Shown one piece after another: positions 38,001 through 48,930 of a stretch of 64,000 nucleotides of DNA. The position numbers and the translations under genes are program-made. Under the pieces are notes generated by a model, which saw nothing but the letters and a program-made list of their open reading frames with translations, made no database searches and had not been told where the DNA came from. The first letter of the stretch is position 1; each line of letters starts with the position of its first letter. The stretch comes from Lepisosteus oculatus (Eukaryota; Chordata; Actinopteri; Semionotiformes; Lepisosteidae): contig NC_090698.1 of assembly GCF_040954835.1 (NCBI RefSeq), positions 3,098,501 to 3,162,500 on the forward strand, given 5' to 3'.

Positions 38001-38849
38001 GCAGACACAAAGAAGGCAGAAGCTGACTGCTTGGTTTGACACAGGCACTCATGTGGAAGGATAATTGTTTTAACCTGCGGAGCAGAAGCATTGTGAGCAC
38101 CCCAAACAGTTCCATTATTTCAGAGGGTGCTTGTTTTAGTATTGTCAGGGCCTGCACTGAACTGCAGCAGCGCTCCTGTAATTCAATCCTCAAGGGCAAC
38201 TGTCCAGCCAGGTCACCCTTTATCAACAGCGGCTTTAGAGCAGTGCAGGAGGTTTAAAGGGGTCCGGCTGGTAATTTATGGAGAATTACAATAAAAACCC
38301 TGCCACACTGCTGCCTTAGAGGAGCAGACCTGGAACTGAGGAACCCTGGTGTTCAGTATATAGATGTTGTTTTTGCTCTGACTATATTAATCGTGCCCCC
38401 CTTGTAAAGGAACTCCAAATAAATCTTTTCAGCCACTGCCATTAGTTGCATTGAGTCAGACCCAAAACGCTAGAAAAACCATGTGCACAGCAGGGCCGAG
38501 AAACTATGTTATTAAAAGAAAAGTTTGCTTCTTTTACTGCATATAGCAGTGTAATGTAAATCCAGAAGAAAAGACCTCCATCAGTAAAGCTTCCATGACA
38601 CAACTGCTGTGCTGCAGGCTTTGTGAGTAAGTACTGTACATAGACAGGCAGCGCAACACCTAGGGAAACACAATCTCTGAACACCAGTCTGAATGCCTTT
38701 AATTGCTTCTGGGCCTCGTGAATCCAGTTCTTGCTGATGTATATAATTAAGATAAATGAATCTGCACTCCCCCTTCTGCACACACCTTCATCTTCCTAGA
38801 GCATCGCCCCTGTCTGTGGCTACTTAAATCTTAAGGCTGTCAGGCCAGG
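35056..38849. other. Unique noncoding sequence with GC-richer patches
   Basis: No gene recognised. The minus frame at 35158-35697 (179 codons) and the plus frame at 36174-36701 (175 codons) are the longest but lack ATG support or domains. A GC-richer patch at 35400-35690 is open on both strands. Confidence 0.45.
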
Positions 38850-39065
38850 CTACAGATAAGGACTTTAATGAATCTCCTAGCAATTTACTTGCAAATGACT
38901 TTATCTGAATTCCGGTTAAGACAAATGCAAAGCAGATTGATGTCTGCTTGGGTTACAGCTGCTGAGCCATTGATTTTGTAATAACCAGGGCGCTCTCTCA
39001 CTGCAAGTTAATATTTGTTCTATCTCTTATGCACTTGATCATATTCAATTGCTACAGGAATCTTT
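38850..39065. promoter_or_regulatory. Candidate conserved noncoding element
   Basis: It contains ACAAATGCAAAGCAGATTGATG (a POU/octamer-like ATGCAAA), CATTGATTTTGTAATAACC and GATCATATTCAATTGC in a repeat-free block. It is noncoding and may be an enhancer; untested. Confidence 0.22.
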
Positions 39066-39420
39066 AACTACATTCACTTCCCCTGTCATTATGCGGTCAG
39101 AACTTCAGTTTCCTGCCAAAAGGGTTTCTGTAAACTCCCAGTGACACCCTCATACTCCAGGTTTTCAATCTGTCCTGTGAAAGCCATATTTAAATTTTAA
39201 AAACATTTGACATGGCATTTAAAGCTCAAGCAAGCTCTGGGGGGACTTGCAGATCATACCTCAGTAGAAGTAGTTCTATCTTTCTATAATAACCAAACAA
39301 GCACATCCAAATAAATAAAAGTTAATTTGTACTGTAAATCAGACCTGGTTAATCTTACTATATATACAGTATATACATCTGATTATTATCAGGAGTACTT
39401 CATCTACAACAATTGCTTAT

Positions 39421-39660
39421 TAATTGTAATTATTATACTGTACCTACTGATATTACTGCTGTAAGTACTGTACTATTTCTGTAGCTACTATTACTATTAG
39501 CTATCGTTAAGCTAATACTGGCACTGAAGGTACTGCTATCAATACTCTAATGTTACTGCAGGAACTGCTATCTCTAATATTGTTACTAAAGGTACTGCTA
39601 TAAATACTACTGTAACTGCATTTAAGGTAGCTTCTGCTGATACTACCACTACTACACCTT
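39421..39660. repeat. Degenerate ACT/TAC-rich repeat
   Basis: The words TACTGCTA, TTACTGC, AATACT and ACTACT recur throughout. A longer unit of about 62 bases is visible: GGTACTGCTATCAATACTCT at 39529 recurs as GGTACTGCTATAAATACTAC at 39591. It looks like an old trinucleotide (ACT)n array that was partly duplicated in longer blocks. Confidence 0.6.
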
Positions 39661-39755
39661 TTACCATGGCTAACACTAAGAAATACCACCTCATCAGAAT
39701 TTGCAGATAGAGCAGGTATTGTGTGTTTTTTCACTTCTCTGGCTTGATTTGGGGC

Positions 39756-39990
39756 TAAGCGTCCTAATGACGTCACAGAGAGCACTGCGTGAAGAAAGTC
39801 CCTGGCGAGGCGTAGTTATCAGCCTCCTGCAGGTTCCTATCTCCCTTCGTGTGCTTCAGGCAGCTCGCAGCGCAAAGCCAAGCCCATCTGATCCGAACTG
39901 GAGACCTGCCTGCGCCTGTCAGACTGGCTCCCAGCAGCCTGGAGTTGAGCTCACTGGTGCGCGCTCTTCCGCACCTCCGCAGCAGAAAAT
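39756..39990. promoter_or_regulatory. CpG-enriched segment with a perfect CRE
   Basis: There are about 14 CpG in 235 bases and a perfect TGACGTCA palindrome at 39768-39775, the cAMP-response element bound by CREB/ATF family proteins. The patch lies just beside the 5S SINE insertion. It could be a minor promoter or enhancer. A plus frame runs through it without a recognisable domain. Confidence 0.3.
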
Positions 39991-40035
39991 AACTACTGTA
40001 ACTGCTCAGTTTAAGACAAGAATTCAATTAAACAC

Positions 40036-40040
40036 AACAC

Positions 40041-40075
<35 letters not shown>

Positions 40076-40626
40076 TGCTTACACTTATATAGCGCTTTTC
40101 TGGACACTCCACTCAAAGCGCTTTACAGGTAATGGGGATCCCCACCACCTCCACCAATGAGCAGCCCCACCTGGATGATGCGACGGCAGCCATAGTGCGC
40201 CAGAACGCTCACCACACACCAGCTCTCAGTGGGGAGGAGAGCAGAGTGATGAAGCCAATTCATAGAGGGGGATTATTAGGAGGCCATGATTGGTAAGGGC
40301 CAATGGGAAATTTGGCCAGGACGCCAGGGTTACACCCCTACTCTTTTCGAGAAACACCCTGGGATTTTTAATGACCACAGAGCCAGGACCTCGGTTTTCC
40401 ATCTCATCCGAAGGACGGTGCCTGTTTACAGCAGAGTGTCCCTGTCACTATACTGGGGCATTAGGACCCACATGGACCGCAGGGTGAGCGCCCCCTCTTC
40501 CAGCAGCAACCTTAGTTTTTCCCATGAGGTCTCCCATCCAGGTACTGGCCAAGCTCACACCTGCTTAGCTTCAGTGGGTTGCCAGTTGTGAGTTGCAGGG
40601 TGATATGGCTGCTGGCTAACACTTAA
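40036..40626 (-). repeat. 5S rRNA-derived SINE (SINE3 type), nearly intact, with target-site duplication
   Basis: Read on the minus strand, the 5' head is GCAGCCATATCACCCTGCAAC, then GAAGCTAAGCAGGTGTGAGC, CCAGTACCTGGATGGGAGACC: the 5S rRNA 5' end and an undamaged-looking internal control region. The body matches the copy at 14.93-15.49 kb. The 3' end reads GTAAAGCGCTTTGAGTGGAG, AAAAGCGCTATATAAGTGTA and an (ATT)n tail, seen on the plus strand as (TAA)n at 40045-40074. A perfect 9-bp direct repeat AACACTTAA flanks the element at 40036-40044 and 40618-40626, the mark of LINE-mediated insertion. Intact duplication and tail suggest a relatively recent insertion. Confidence 0.93.
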
Positions 40627-43600
40627 ATGCACAACTCCTTTGATCCACAGAGTGTATTTTCCGCAATTTCACCTCTTTAAAATCATGACTCACAAACGGG
40701 GACAATATTTGTTTTGTCTCTCTTCTTTCCACCCCTATTCTCTCTTGCTTTGGACGGTGCTATAAATGCAGGCTGCGATCAGCGCTAAATATTTTCATTG
40801 ACTGACGAGGTCTCAAACAGCATTACAGCTGTCAGCCTAGGAAACATCCCTTCTCAAACATCAATTTCATTCTCTAGCATAAAGTGAAAAGAGGAGGCAG
40901 TGGGGGTTCGTTATCACAGAAAAGCCAGAGCTATCGAAGCCATTTCCACAAAGACCGGAGAGAAAAGATGGATGCCAGAAAGAAGAAATCCACTCCACAG
41001 TATTGACAGGATCAATCATTTTTATGAAGTGGCAGCAGAGAGGGAACAGAAACCTGTGGCCCCACCAGCAATGGCCTTGCAGGCACTGCTTCTCAAGCTG
41101 CTTGAGAGCGGAGCACTGCAGAGGTACAGCACTGCTTTAACAGACGGGAAGCTCACTGTTTGAACCACGATTACAGGCCTGTCAAGCCAACAGGACATGA
41201 TGGATGACCGGGGTGAGATGCAGGCTAATAAAAAAACCCTTCAGAGTGTTTCATCAACACCGCGGCACCAAAAAACATGACGCAGTCTGCACCTACTGGC
41301 GATTCAATGTCACAAAAGATCTAAAATCTCCAGGAGGTTACTGCTAATGCAAAAGATAACAGCACCGGTAAGGAAGGAGACAGGACAAATTCCAGACAGG
41401 ACAAAAGTCCATTTGAACAACGATATTCTATACTGTACTGCACTCTGTGAAATGCATACACAGTATATACATAAGCTCAGCATTCCTTAGCTGTTTGCAT
41501 CTGGTTATTTAACTAGACTTCAACAGCTTTGCCAGCTAAATGTTAGAAGATGAAAAAGGATACAAACAAGAGGAAGACTATTTAGCTGATCTAGCTAGTT
41601 TCATGAAAGTAATCCAGCCGTTTCATGAAAGTGATGTTCAATGTTCTTTTTACGCATAAATAACACAAATAGAAGCCAGTACTAGTTTTTAACTACACAG
41701 CTATGGAGAAGTAACTTCTAATGCTGTCGGAAATGCAACTAAAACCTAACTCTTCAAGCTACTGTATCACTCAGACAAAATTACTGGTCCAAATGTTCTT
41801 TTTTGCTCTCTGACTATTATATTCTTTGCAAACCATGAAATTCAATATCCAAAATCACCTTAATGTGAACATTAGGTCTATTATTCATTTTCAGAAAATT
41901 GAAAATCTGAGGACCCAAGAAGCAATCCTTAATTTTAAGAACATCAGTCTATGCATTCATCTTTTCTGTCAGTTTACCCGTTGAAAGTTATAGTTTTTAA
42001 CCACCTTTTTTAAAAAAAATGTTCCTATGGAAATAGTGCATACTACATATAGTGATGTTGCAGCAAGAAAGGGGCAAAATGGCAGATCTTGTATCCCTGT
42101 ATACTGAGATCCCACAGACAGCACTGATCTGCATAGTGTCTCATACGGTGAAGAATGAAGGTAGAAGGTTGAACCATCTAGGGAAAAACAATACAGATGG
42201 AACAATGGGGAACAAATTAACTCAAGTGATAAAGAGTACGAACAACTGCAAACAACTGTTTCCCTCAAAACTTCTCTCTTATACTCCAATTAATATCTAC
42301 CTACTGTACAGCCTAAATATTTTGCTTAAAGTTCTTTATGCAAAACCACAATTTAAGAACTAGCATTACTGGCTTATGATTTCAGGAGCGTTCTTTATAT
42401 ATTACAATTAGGGCCAGATTTCAGAATGTAAGACTACATGCAAGATGACACTTGACATTTCTACTGCGGCTTTCAAATGTGACCATTTAATAACCACAGC
42501 ATAACGTGCCTTTCGAAAAACCCTGTAGTAGCACTACATCTACAGTATATAACACTTCACTGGGGCCAAGAGGCGGATGTTTTAACTCAGTTCGACAGTT
42601 GTCAGGAATTCATAAAAAACACCAGCCAAGCTCCATGAAAGAAGGAAACAGCAGCGATCACGAATGTCTCAAACAGCAGTAAATAAATTAGAAGCAGCTT
42701 CTCCTGACGTCCTTGTGATCAGACCAGCATTTGAAGGAAACCTGCCCAGATCCACCATCATTCCCTTTAGGCTTTCCCCTCAGTGAATGATATATTTCTG
42801 AAACTTGATTGAGGGGAATGAGGTGCCAAAACCTGTCTGATCCATCAGTTTCATCCCATGGAGTGCAAAGAAGGGGGCTACCAAAGTCAATGCAGAGAGA
42901 TCTCTCCTTTTTAATATCAGGAGCCTGGCTTCCCCAGCTCTCAATCCATTTTTGCAAGATTTGTTATAGCATTTTAGCAAATGATTGATAGCAAACAACT
43001 TATTGGGAATCATATCCATTGATTTGTGAAGTGGGGCAATAAATCATACACATCTTATTTAATTTGCTGAAAACAAATTGGTCCATGCCTGCCAGGAACA
43101 GAGCGGAACAAAATGAGGAATTCTGTATCAGCAATTGATCGCTCGGGATTTGTCAATAGCCTCTCACCCCTGTACCCTAGTTGCTGTCTCCAAGGTTATC
43201 ATCCATCAGCCATGTTTTCATTGCAAAATAAAATATCCTGAAAGTGTGCAGCAGAAATCACATACAGTATCTCAGGCACGGACAAATGGCAGAAATTATA
43301 CTTGACACTTATTTCTTAACAATAAGCAGATCTGCAAATGTTTTTAGTTAAATTAGCAAGTAAAGGGGGTCAGAACATATATTATTTCTAAACTAGTCAG
43401 CGTGCACTAAGAAACTATTCGAATGAAAGTTTTCAATTCATGATCCTTGTTTCTGTATTCTGGACTCTATTTGAAAGCAGTTTTTATTCTTCCCAGAAAT
43501 GAGGAAGATAGATGTTTAGCCAAAGGATGAACCATGCAGGGAAAAAAATGTATATAATGAGAATGTGGAATCCCTTAAAATGTTAATATTCTATTAACCT

Positions 43601-44689
43601 TTAATATGTGGAAGATTTAGTATTCAAGCAGCAACAAGTTAAAAGGTAGACTGCACTAGAATGTGAATAAATGGAAGGCTCAGCATTTTTACTATACACA
43701 AAAAAAGAAATACCTAGTCTGTTTTACAAAAGCTTTCTTGTTTTTCATTTTTGTGAAGCTACTGTAGCATTGCTTGGGAACCAGTCTAATTAACCAATCA
43801 TGGAATGCCTGGCCCTAGGTTGACATGACAAAGAGAAAGCACTGAAATCCATGAATTATTCAGAATTCCCTCAAACACAGTGAAGTATGTGAGGTACGTA
43901 CACACTTTACAGTGGCTCCTAAAGACAAAAGATCACTGCCTCAGGCTGTTCTTGTTTGAGATAGTGTCTGATCAAGAAATCCAGAGGCTGTTGTTGTTAG
44001 CAACAAGTGAGAAGGAAACCAGAGTGAAAAGCTTTTACCTGTCCATTACGAGGATCTCAAATAAAACTTGATACTGGTGGAGCACTTCTGCAGTGACGTG
44101 CTGGTCTCGTCGCCAGCGGTGCATTCATTTCCTGCCCAGCTTGAACGGCACCTCTTAAGGCCCGTTCCTCCTAGACTCCATGCTCAGGCAGATGCCGTAT
44201 TCCTAAAGCTTATGAATATTTCATGGGTGCAGGTCAGCGCACCTTCTTAAACCGAGAGTCACACTAATCAGCAGCAGAGACGGGCTCAGCATTTCTAATG
44301 AGACCTGCCAGTGCTGGGCCAGGGGCCTCCCTGCACAGTGCTATGGGCTTGCAGCTCAAGAGGAGGACAGGAGAGGAGCAGAGACCTGGATGAAAGGTGC
44401 ATTATCAAGCAAGGCTCAGCACCTGCACCGGGGGTCTGCAGTTTTTCAATCTGACGGAGTTCTTAACTGCCGATTCCGCTAATTAGTGGCAAAACGCATC
44501 CAGTTGAGCAGTCAGTCCTTAAGCTGATAATGTTTTAAAGAGACTTTGGGAACCCTGCTGGACTGTAGCCCTGCGGGACTAAGAGGAGAGACAGCTCTGG
44601 TTTAGACCCCAAACAGGGGACAAATGGCAAAGCAAGCCATGCAGTGACTTTGACTGCTTCCCTGGTTGGGTTTGTATTTGAAGCAGGCC
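40627..44689. other. Unique noncoding sequence
   Basis: No gene or known repeat recognised over about 4 kb. Open frames are at most about 106 codons on either strand and have no domains. Confidence 0.5.
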
Positions 44690-45035
44690 CTACGAGAGGG
44701 GGGCAGCAGGGCCTCACCTCACAGGGGGGCCTCACCTCAGCCAAGGGTGCGTGGTCCCCCACTTCAACCCTCTGGCTGTGTTTCTCGACTTGAGTCGAAT
44801 GTGGAACTTTTACCACCTACTGTGATTCTGGACTAAAGTCCATTGCTTTTAAAAAAACGTCCCCCTTTCAGTGCTGAATCTACCATTCTTTAGGAGTTTC
44901 AAAATAGCCGCCTTAATCTTTCCATCATGCCATTCTTTACATTCAAATATTTTTTACCCCTCTTCCCAAACAATGAGGGGGCCTCACAATGTGAAATGGC
45001 CCGGGCCTCATCTGAGCTCTCGGGGGGCCTGATTT
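44690..45035. repeat. Possible remnant of a GGGGCCTC-rich DNA transposon
   Basis: AGCAGGGCCTCACCTC and AGGGGGGCCTCACCTC stand in tandem near 44704-44738. About 250 bases on, GGGGGCCTCACAATGTGAAATGGCCCGGGCCTC and GGGGGGCCTGATTTGAAG recur. Such phrases occur around hAT-type transposons in fish, but no transposase frame or terminal repeats are seen, so this is weak. Confidence 0.25.
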
Positions 45036-47229
45036 GAAGACAGTGCCTGGAAAATACAGGGCGTTCCTTCAGTAGGACCGGTACAGATGCCAGACAAGAT
45101 GAAGAGCAGTAGCCCCTTACATTTTTAGGGCTTTTTTAGGACTTTCAACATACAAATAAAGTCCAGCCAAGGTTACTAAGAAAATAACATTAATATCATC
45201 AGTCTCATATAAAGAAATGCATATGTTTCAAACTATTAAGGAAACACATACAGTAACACATTTATGAGAACAGAAAATAAACACATGCTCATGAGTGTGT
45301 TTGAAGAAGTGATATTCAGGGGGAATTAAGATTTATAATGTGGCTGTTTTATTACAATGTATGAAAAATGTATGTTTTTTCATATTATGCTGAGTCAAGT
45401 ATTTCAAACTCTCTCAGTAAATTTAGGAAGATTAGCAAATGAAACCAAAAGCCTAATTAAAACAGAATTGAAAACCTAATTAATCACAGTGTAGTTCTGC
45501 ATAAAATGAGAAAGCTATTCTCCCCTTGGCTGTGATGTGGTTAGATACAGCACACCACAGGAAAAGAAAAGGAATTTCACTGAATTTCCCCAGGTTCCTA
45601 TAGCCTGGCTTCATTCTATTTCATGGGAATTTCACAGTAAACTTTGAATCAAATAAGATTCTGGGATACCATTTCCCTGTGATGCCTGTAACTGAATAAG
45701 GCTTTTTTTTAAAGAAAGAGACTTATTTCACTTTTTCATCAACCTAAAAAAAGACATTCAGCTCTACTATATACACACTCTGCTATGAAACCTGCGATGT
45801 GGAACAATCTTTATATGGGGTTTTCTACGTCTTCATTAGTTCCACTAATAGAGCTATTACCTTTTGATGTACTCGTCTGCAAACCATGCAAATCATGGTC
45901 ACATTTGGCATAATGATTTATCAGTGCTACAAGCCGACCAGTCATCTCCACACCAGCCCCGAGACAACCAGAACGACAGGAGATGAGATCCACACGATGC
46001 TAAGATGAGACCACTTCATGTTCAGAATCCTAATAAGCACCAGAGGTGATGCCAATGGAGGCATAGTCAGACGTGCCCCTCTTTTCTCCATGCTAAACAC
46101 CTCAAAAACCCGGCCTTTGTCTCAGGAGGGCAGCCTGCAGAAAGACGAAGCACAAAGGCATTTACTTTTTGGGCTGTTTAGAGTAGCAACAAATGTCCCA
46201 CTGGAAAGTGAAAGAAGAGAAAATGTCATATATCAGTTTTGTTCAACCACATGTAATTAGTGCATAAAAAATGTTTGAAAGAAGACTTATGTAACAAACC
46301 AGACTGTTTGGCACTGAAGCTCCTGAAAGAGGGGGACTCAGATCTTCACTTTTCAGGGGAAATCCTATTTGGAGCAGTAGTGTGGAAGCACAGATCTGAG
46401 CAAAGACAGTGTGAACTGGTGATCTTTAAGTGACTGTCACCAAAAGAAGGGAGAGAAAGCCACAAAAGTCAAGGGAGTAGGGTGTCACTCAGGCTTGACG
46501 TCACCCGTCAAAACATCAACTTGCCCGGGAACAAGCCACTGCTGACAGCTGAGGTAGCTAACGCTGATGTGTAGAAAAAAAAAGCCAGAGATGATAAGGT
46601 GCCCAGTGAACAACAGTACAAAAAAAGCTTGCTTTATGTAATCTAAGATTTTTATCATGTCCCATGCTGCATAGAAAAAGCTTTATGGTTTATGCCTTAT
46701 AAAAAGTGAGCCCCTGGAATCACCTTCTCAGAATTCATTGTGAGCACTCCAACACTTGTCTTCATCAGAGCTGCCTGCTGCAGCAGAGCCTTGAGACTGC
46801 GCGTACTGGACAGTATGTCTCACCCTTGAAGTACAAACGGAGGCTCTCAGAGGACAAAGGACCACTCCGACTCTGCTTCTTCAGATGGATAGAGCCCAGT
46901 GTTTTGAACATCACACAAGCTCCAGGGTGTCAATAAAATGACAATTAGGGTAAAACCCCTCACTCAGTCCAAAGGTGTCAAGCCAGGTTTAGTGCAACAT
47001 GACTGCTGCAGAACATACAGCCAGCGTAAATACCCAGCAGCATGTCTGCATTTTAAAATATTAAACCAATACCCAGTGCATCACAGGACCAGCCTGCTTT
47101 GTAAACACAATTCTGTGTTGCCTTATACAGATCCTCTGTGGACTCCTATGAACGGGGAAGATGTATCTTTGCTTCTGCTGTCCCCGGCACCGTGAAAGAA
47201 ACAGGTTGCTTCAGAAAGCTGTTTGTCAT
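45036..47229. other. Unique noncoding sequence
   Basis: No gene or repeat recognised; open frames are short. Confidence 0.5.
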
Positions 47230-47580
47230 CATGTAGTAATTTATTTGGGCTTTGTAAAAAAAAAATCATTAATCAATTCCAATAGAATTGCAATTAGGCC
47301 TTCTACAACCAATTGGCTTTCATTACCATATTTTACAAGCTGTGCACATAGAGAGAGAAAAAAAGCAAATTATTTGTCAACAGCCATTCATTTTGTGATT
47401 GATTATTTTTAATTGCTTGCTCCAAATGATGGTTATATTCACAGGCATGCGGCAGATGCAGCAAAACCCCCATTTTTTCGTGAATGTATGCTGAAGCAAG
47501 CAGCTTTCCTTTGATGAACAAAAGCAAAATGAGAAATATGCCAATGGGGTGGCCTTTTGGGCATGAACAAGAAAACTGCA
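47230..47580. promoter_or_regulatory. Candidate conserved noncoding element
   Basis: This is among the most enhancer-like blocks in the window: ATCATTAATCAATTCC, AGAATTGCAATTAGG, CAACCAATTGGC, GCAAATTATTTGTCAACAGC and GATTGATTATTTTTAATTGC, all homeodomain, POU or CCAAT-like. It has no repeat and no coding frame of character. Conservation is inferred. Confidence 0.33.
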
Positions 47581-47889
47581 TGCATTTCCTCCACCTCTGC
47601 CAATAACTGGCACAGGCAAGATTTTAATCTAAAAACTAAAACTTTTTTAAGGTGACCATCTCACCAAATGTCTTCCGAGCGAAAAAGAACTGAATGAGCT
47701 GTGTCACATCTTGCATGCATAAAAACCTGTGCTTTAAAACACAGCCCTGCAGAATGTGGAACCCAAATACGCAGCAAGAATTTTCAGCTTGCAGAGAAAA
47801 GACGACTCCCCGTTTTGCAGCCTGGCGACTCTCAATCTCTCCCAGTGCTTTAAGCAGAGATGAGAGATTCCATCTCCCCCTCCTCCCCT

Positions 47890-48140
47890 TGGATTTGACA
47901 GCTGATTATATTGGAATATGTATTTGGTGCCAAGGGAATGACTCATGCCCACACATCCGAGTGCTGTAATCCTGAAAAAAATCAATCTGCTCTCACCCAC
48001 TTGCGCCACATCCATCTTTTTACCATCATATGGCTTTTGTTTATTCTAAGATTTACAGATTACTATTCCGTCAAAATGAGAGATCTTTGTCAGAGGTGTC
48101 ACAAAGCGAAACCAATCTCAATACATTCTGCGTTGATTTA
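47890..48140. promoter_or_regulatory. Candidate conserved noncoding element
   Basis: GATTTGACAGCTGATTATATTGG combines a TGACAG (MEIS/TGIF-like) word with a CAGCTG E-box and a TGATTA homeodomain word. GAATGACTCATGCC holds an AP-1-like TGACTCA. The block is repeat-free and noncoding; regulatory role inferred. Confidence 0.28.
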
Positions 48141-48694
48141 GCCATTACTCTCACAACCAAGTGCAAAACGATTCATATAATAAAGAATGCCCTGCCAGGA
48201 TAAAACACACACATCTCCAGATGAGACACCGGACATAGCTCAACTTCAAGCTCAATACTCCAATCCCATAACAACAAGTAGCATGCAATTTGGTATGGTG
48301 AGCTCATACCATTAAAACCCACAATACAAATACACAACCAATAGTCAATACAACCAATAAAAAATACACTCAAGCCAATAATAGACAGGGTCCATACAAC
48401 ACACCTTCACATATTGTACCACCCTAAAAACACTATCTTCACAGTTTGTGGCTCTTCAAACACCACCATGAAAACTGCAGAGTTCTTAAAACAAAATTTG
48501 TCAATTCGTTGGTGCCCATCGTTCTAAAAGAGCAGTGACAAAACAGTGCCAAAATGGTTTTATTGAAGATAAGTTTTTTTATTTCTGAGCTCTGTATGAG
48601 AATAGCTTTTCTTAACTGCACAGTAATGGATAACATTGATAGCAGGTAAGCAAGTTATATATATATATTTCAACAAAGTTCTATCAAATACTCA
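48141..48694. other. Unique AT-rich sequence ending in a short (AT)n run
   Basis: No gene recognised. A short (TA)n tract lies at about 48656-48668, immediately before a SINE. Confidence 0.5.
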
Positions 48695-48930
48695 GTGACA
48701 CAGTGGCACAGTGGTTCATATTGCCGCCTTGCAGCACTGGGGTCAATTCCAGGATCCATCTGTGTGGAGTTTGCATGTTCTCCTTGCTTTCACAGGGATT
48801 CCCACAGGTGCTTCCTGGTACACTAGGTTAACTAGGTTACACTAGGTGGGCTTCTGCAAGCCGGCCCCGGTGTGAGTGTCCGTGTCTGTGCCTGTGTGTC
48901 CCCCCAGATGGACTGCTGGCTTTAGACAAG
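48695..48930 (+). repeat. tRNA-headed fish SINE-like repeat, copy 4
   Basis: The head is GGCACAGTGGTTCATATTGC, then GGGGTCAATTCCAGG (box B-like) and GTGGAGTTTGCATGTTCTCC. The middle departs from the family: CACTAGGTTAACTAGGTTACACTAGGT is a local triple repetition replacing the usual CCAAAGACATGC block. The end keeps the GGTGTGAGTGTCCGTGTCTG and GATGGACTGCTGGC pieces. It is the only plus-strand copy of this family in the window. Confidence 0.75.
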
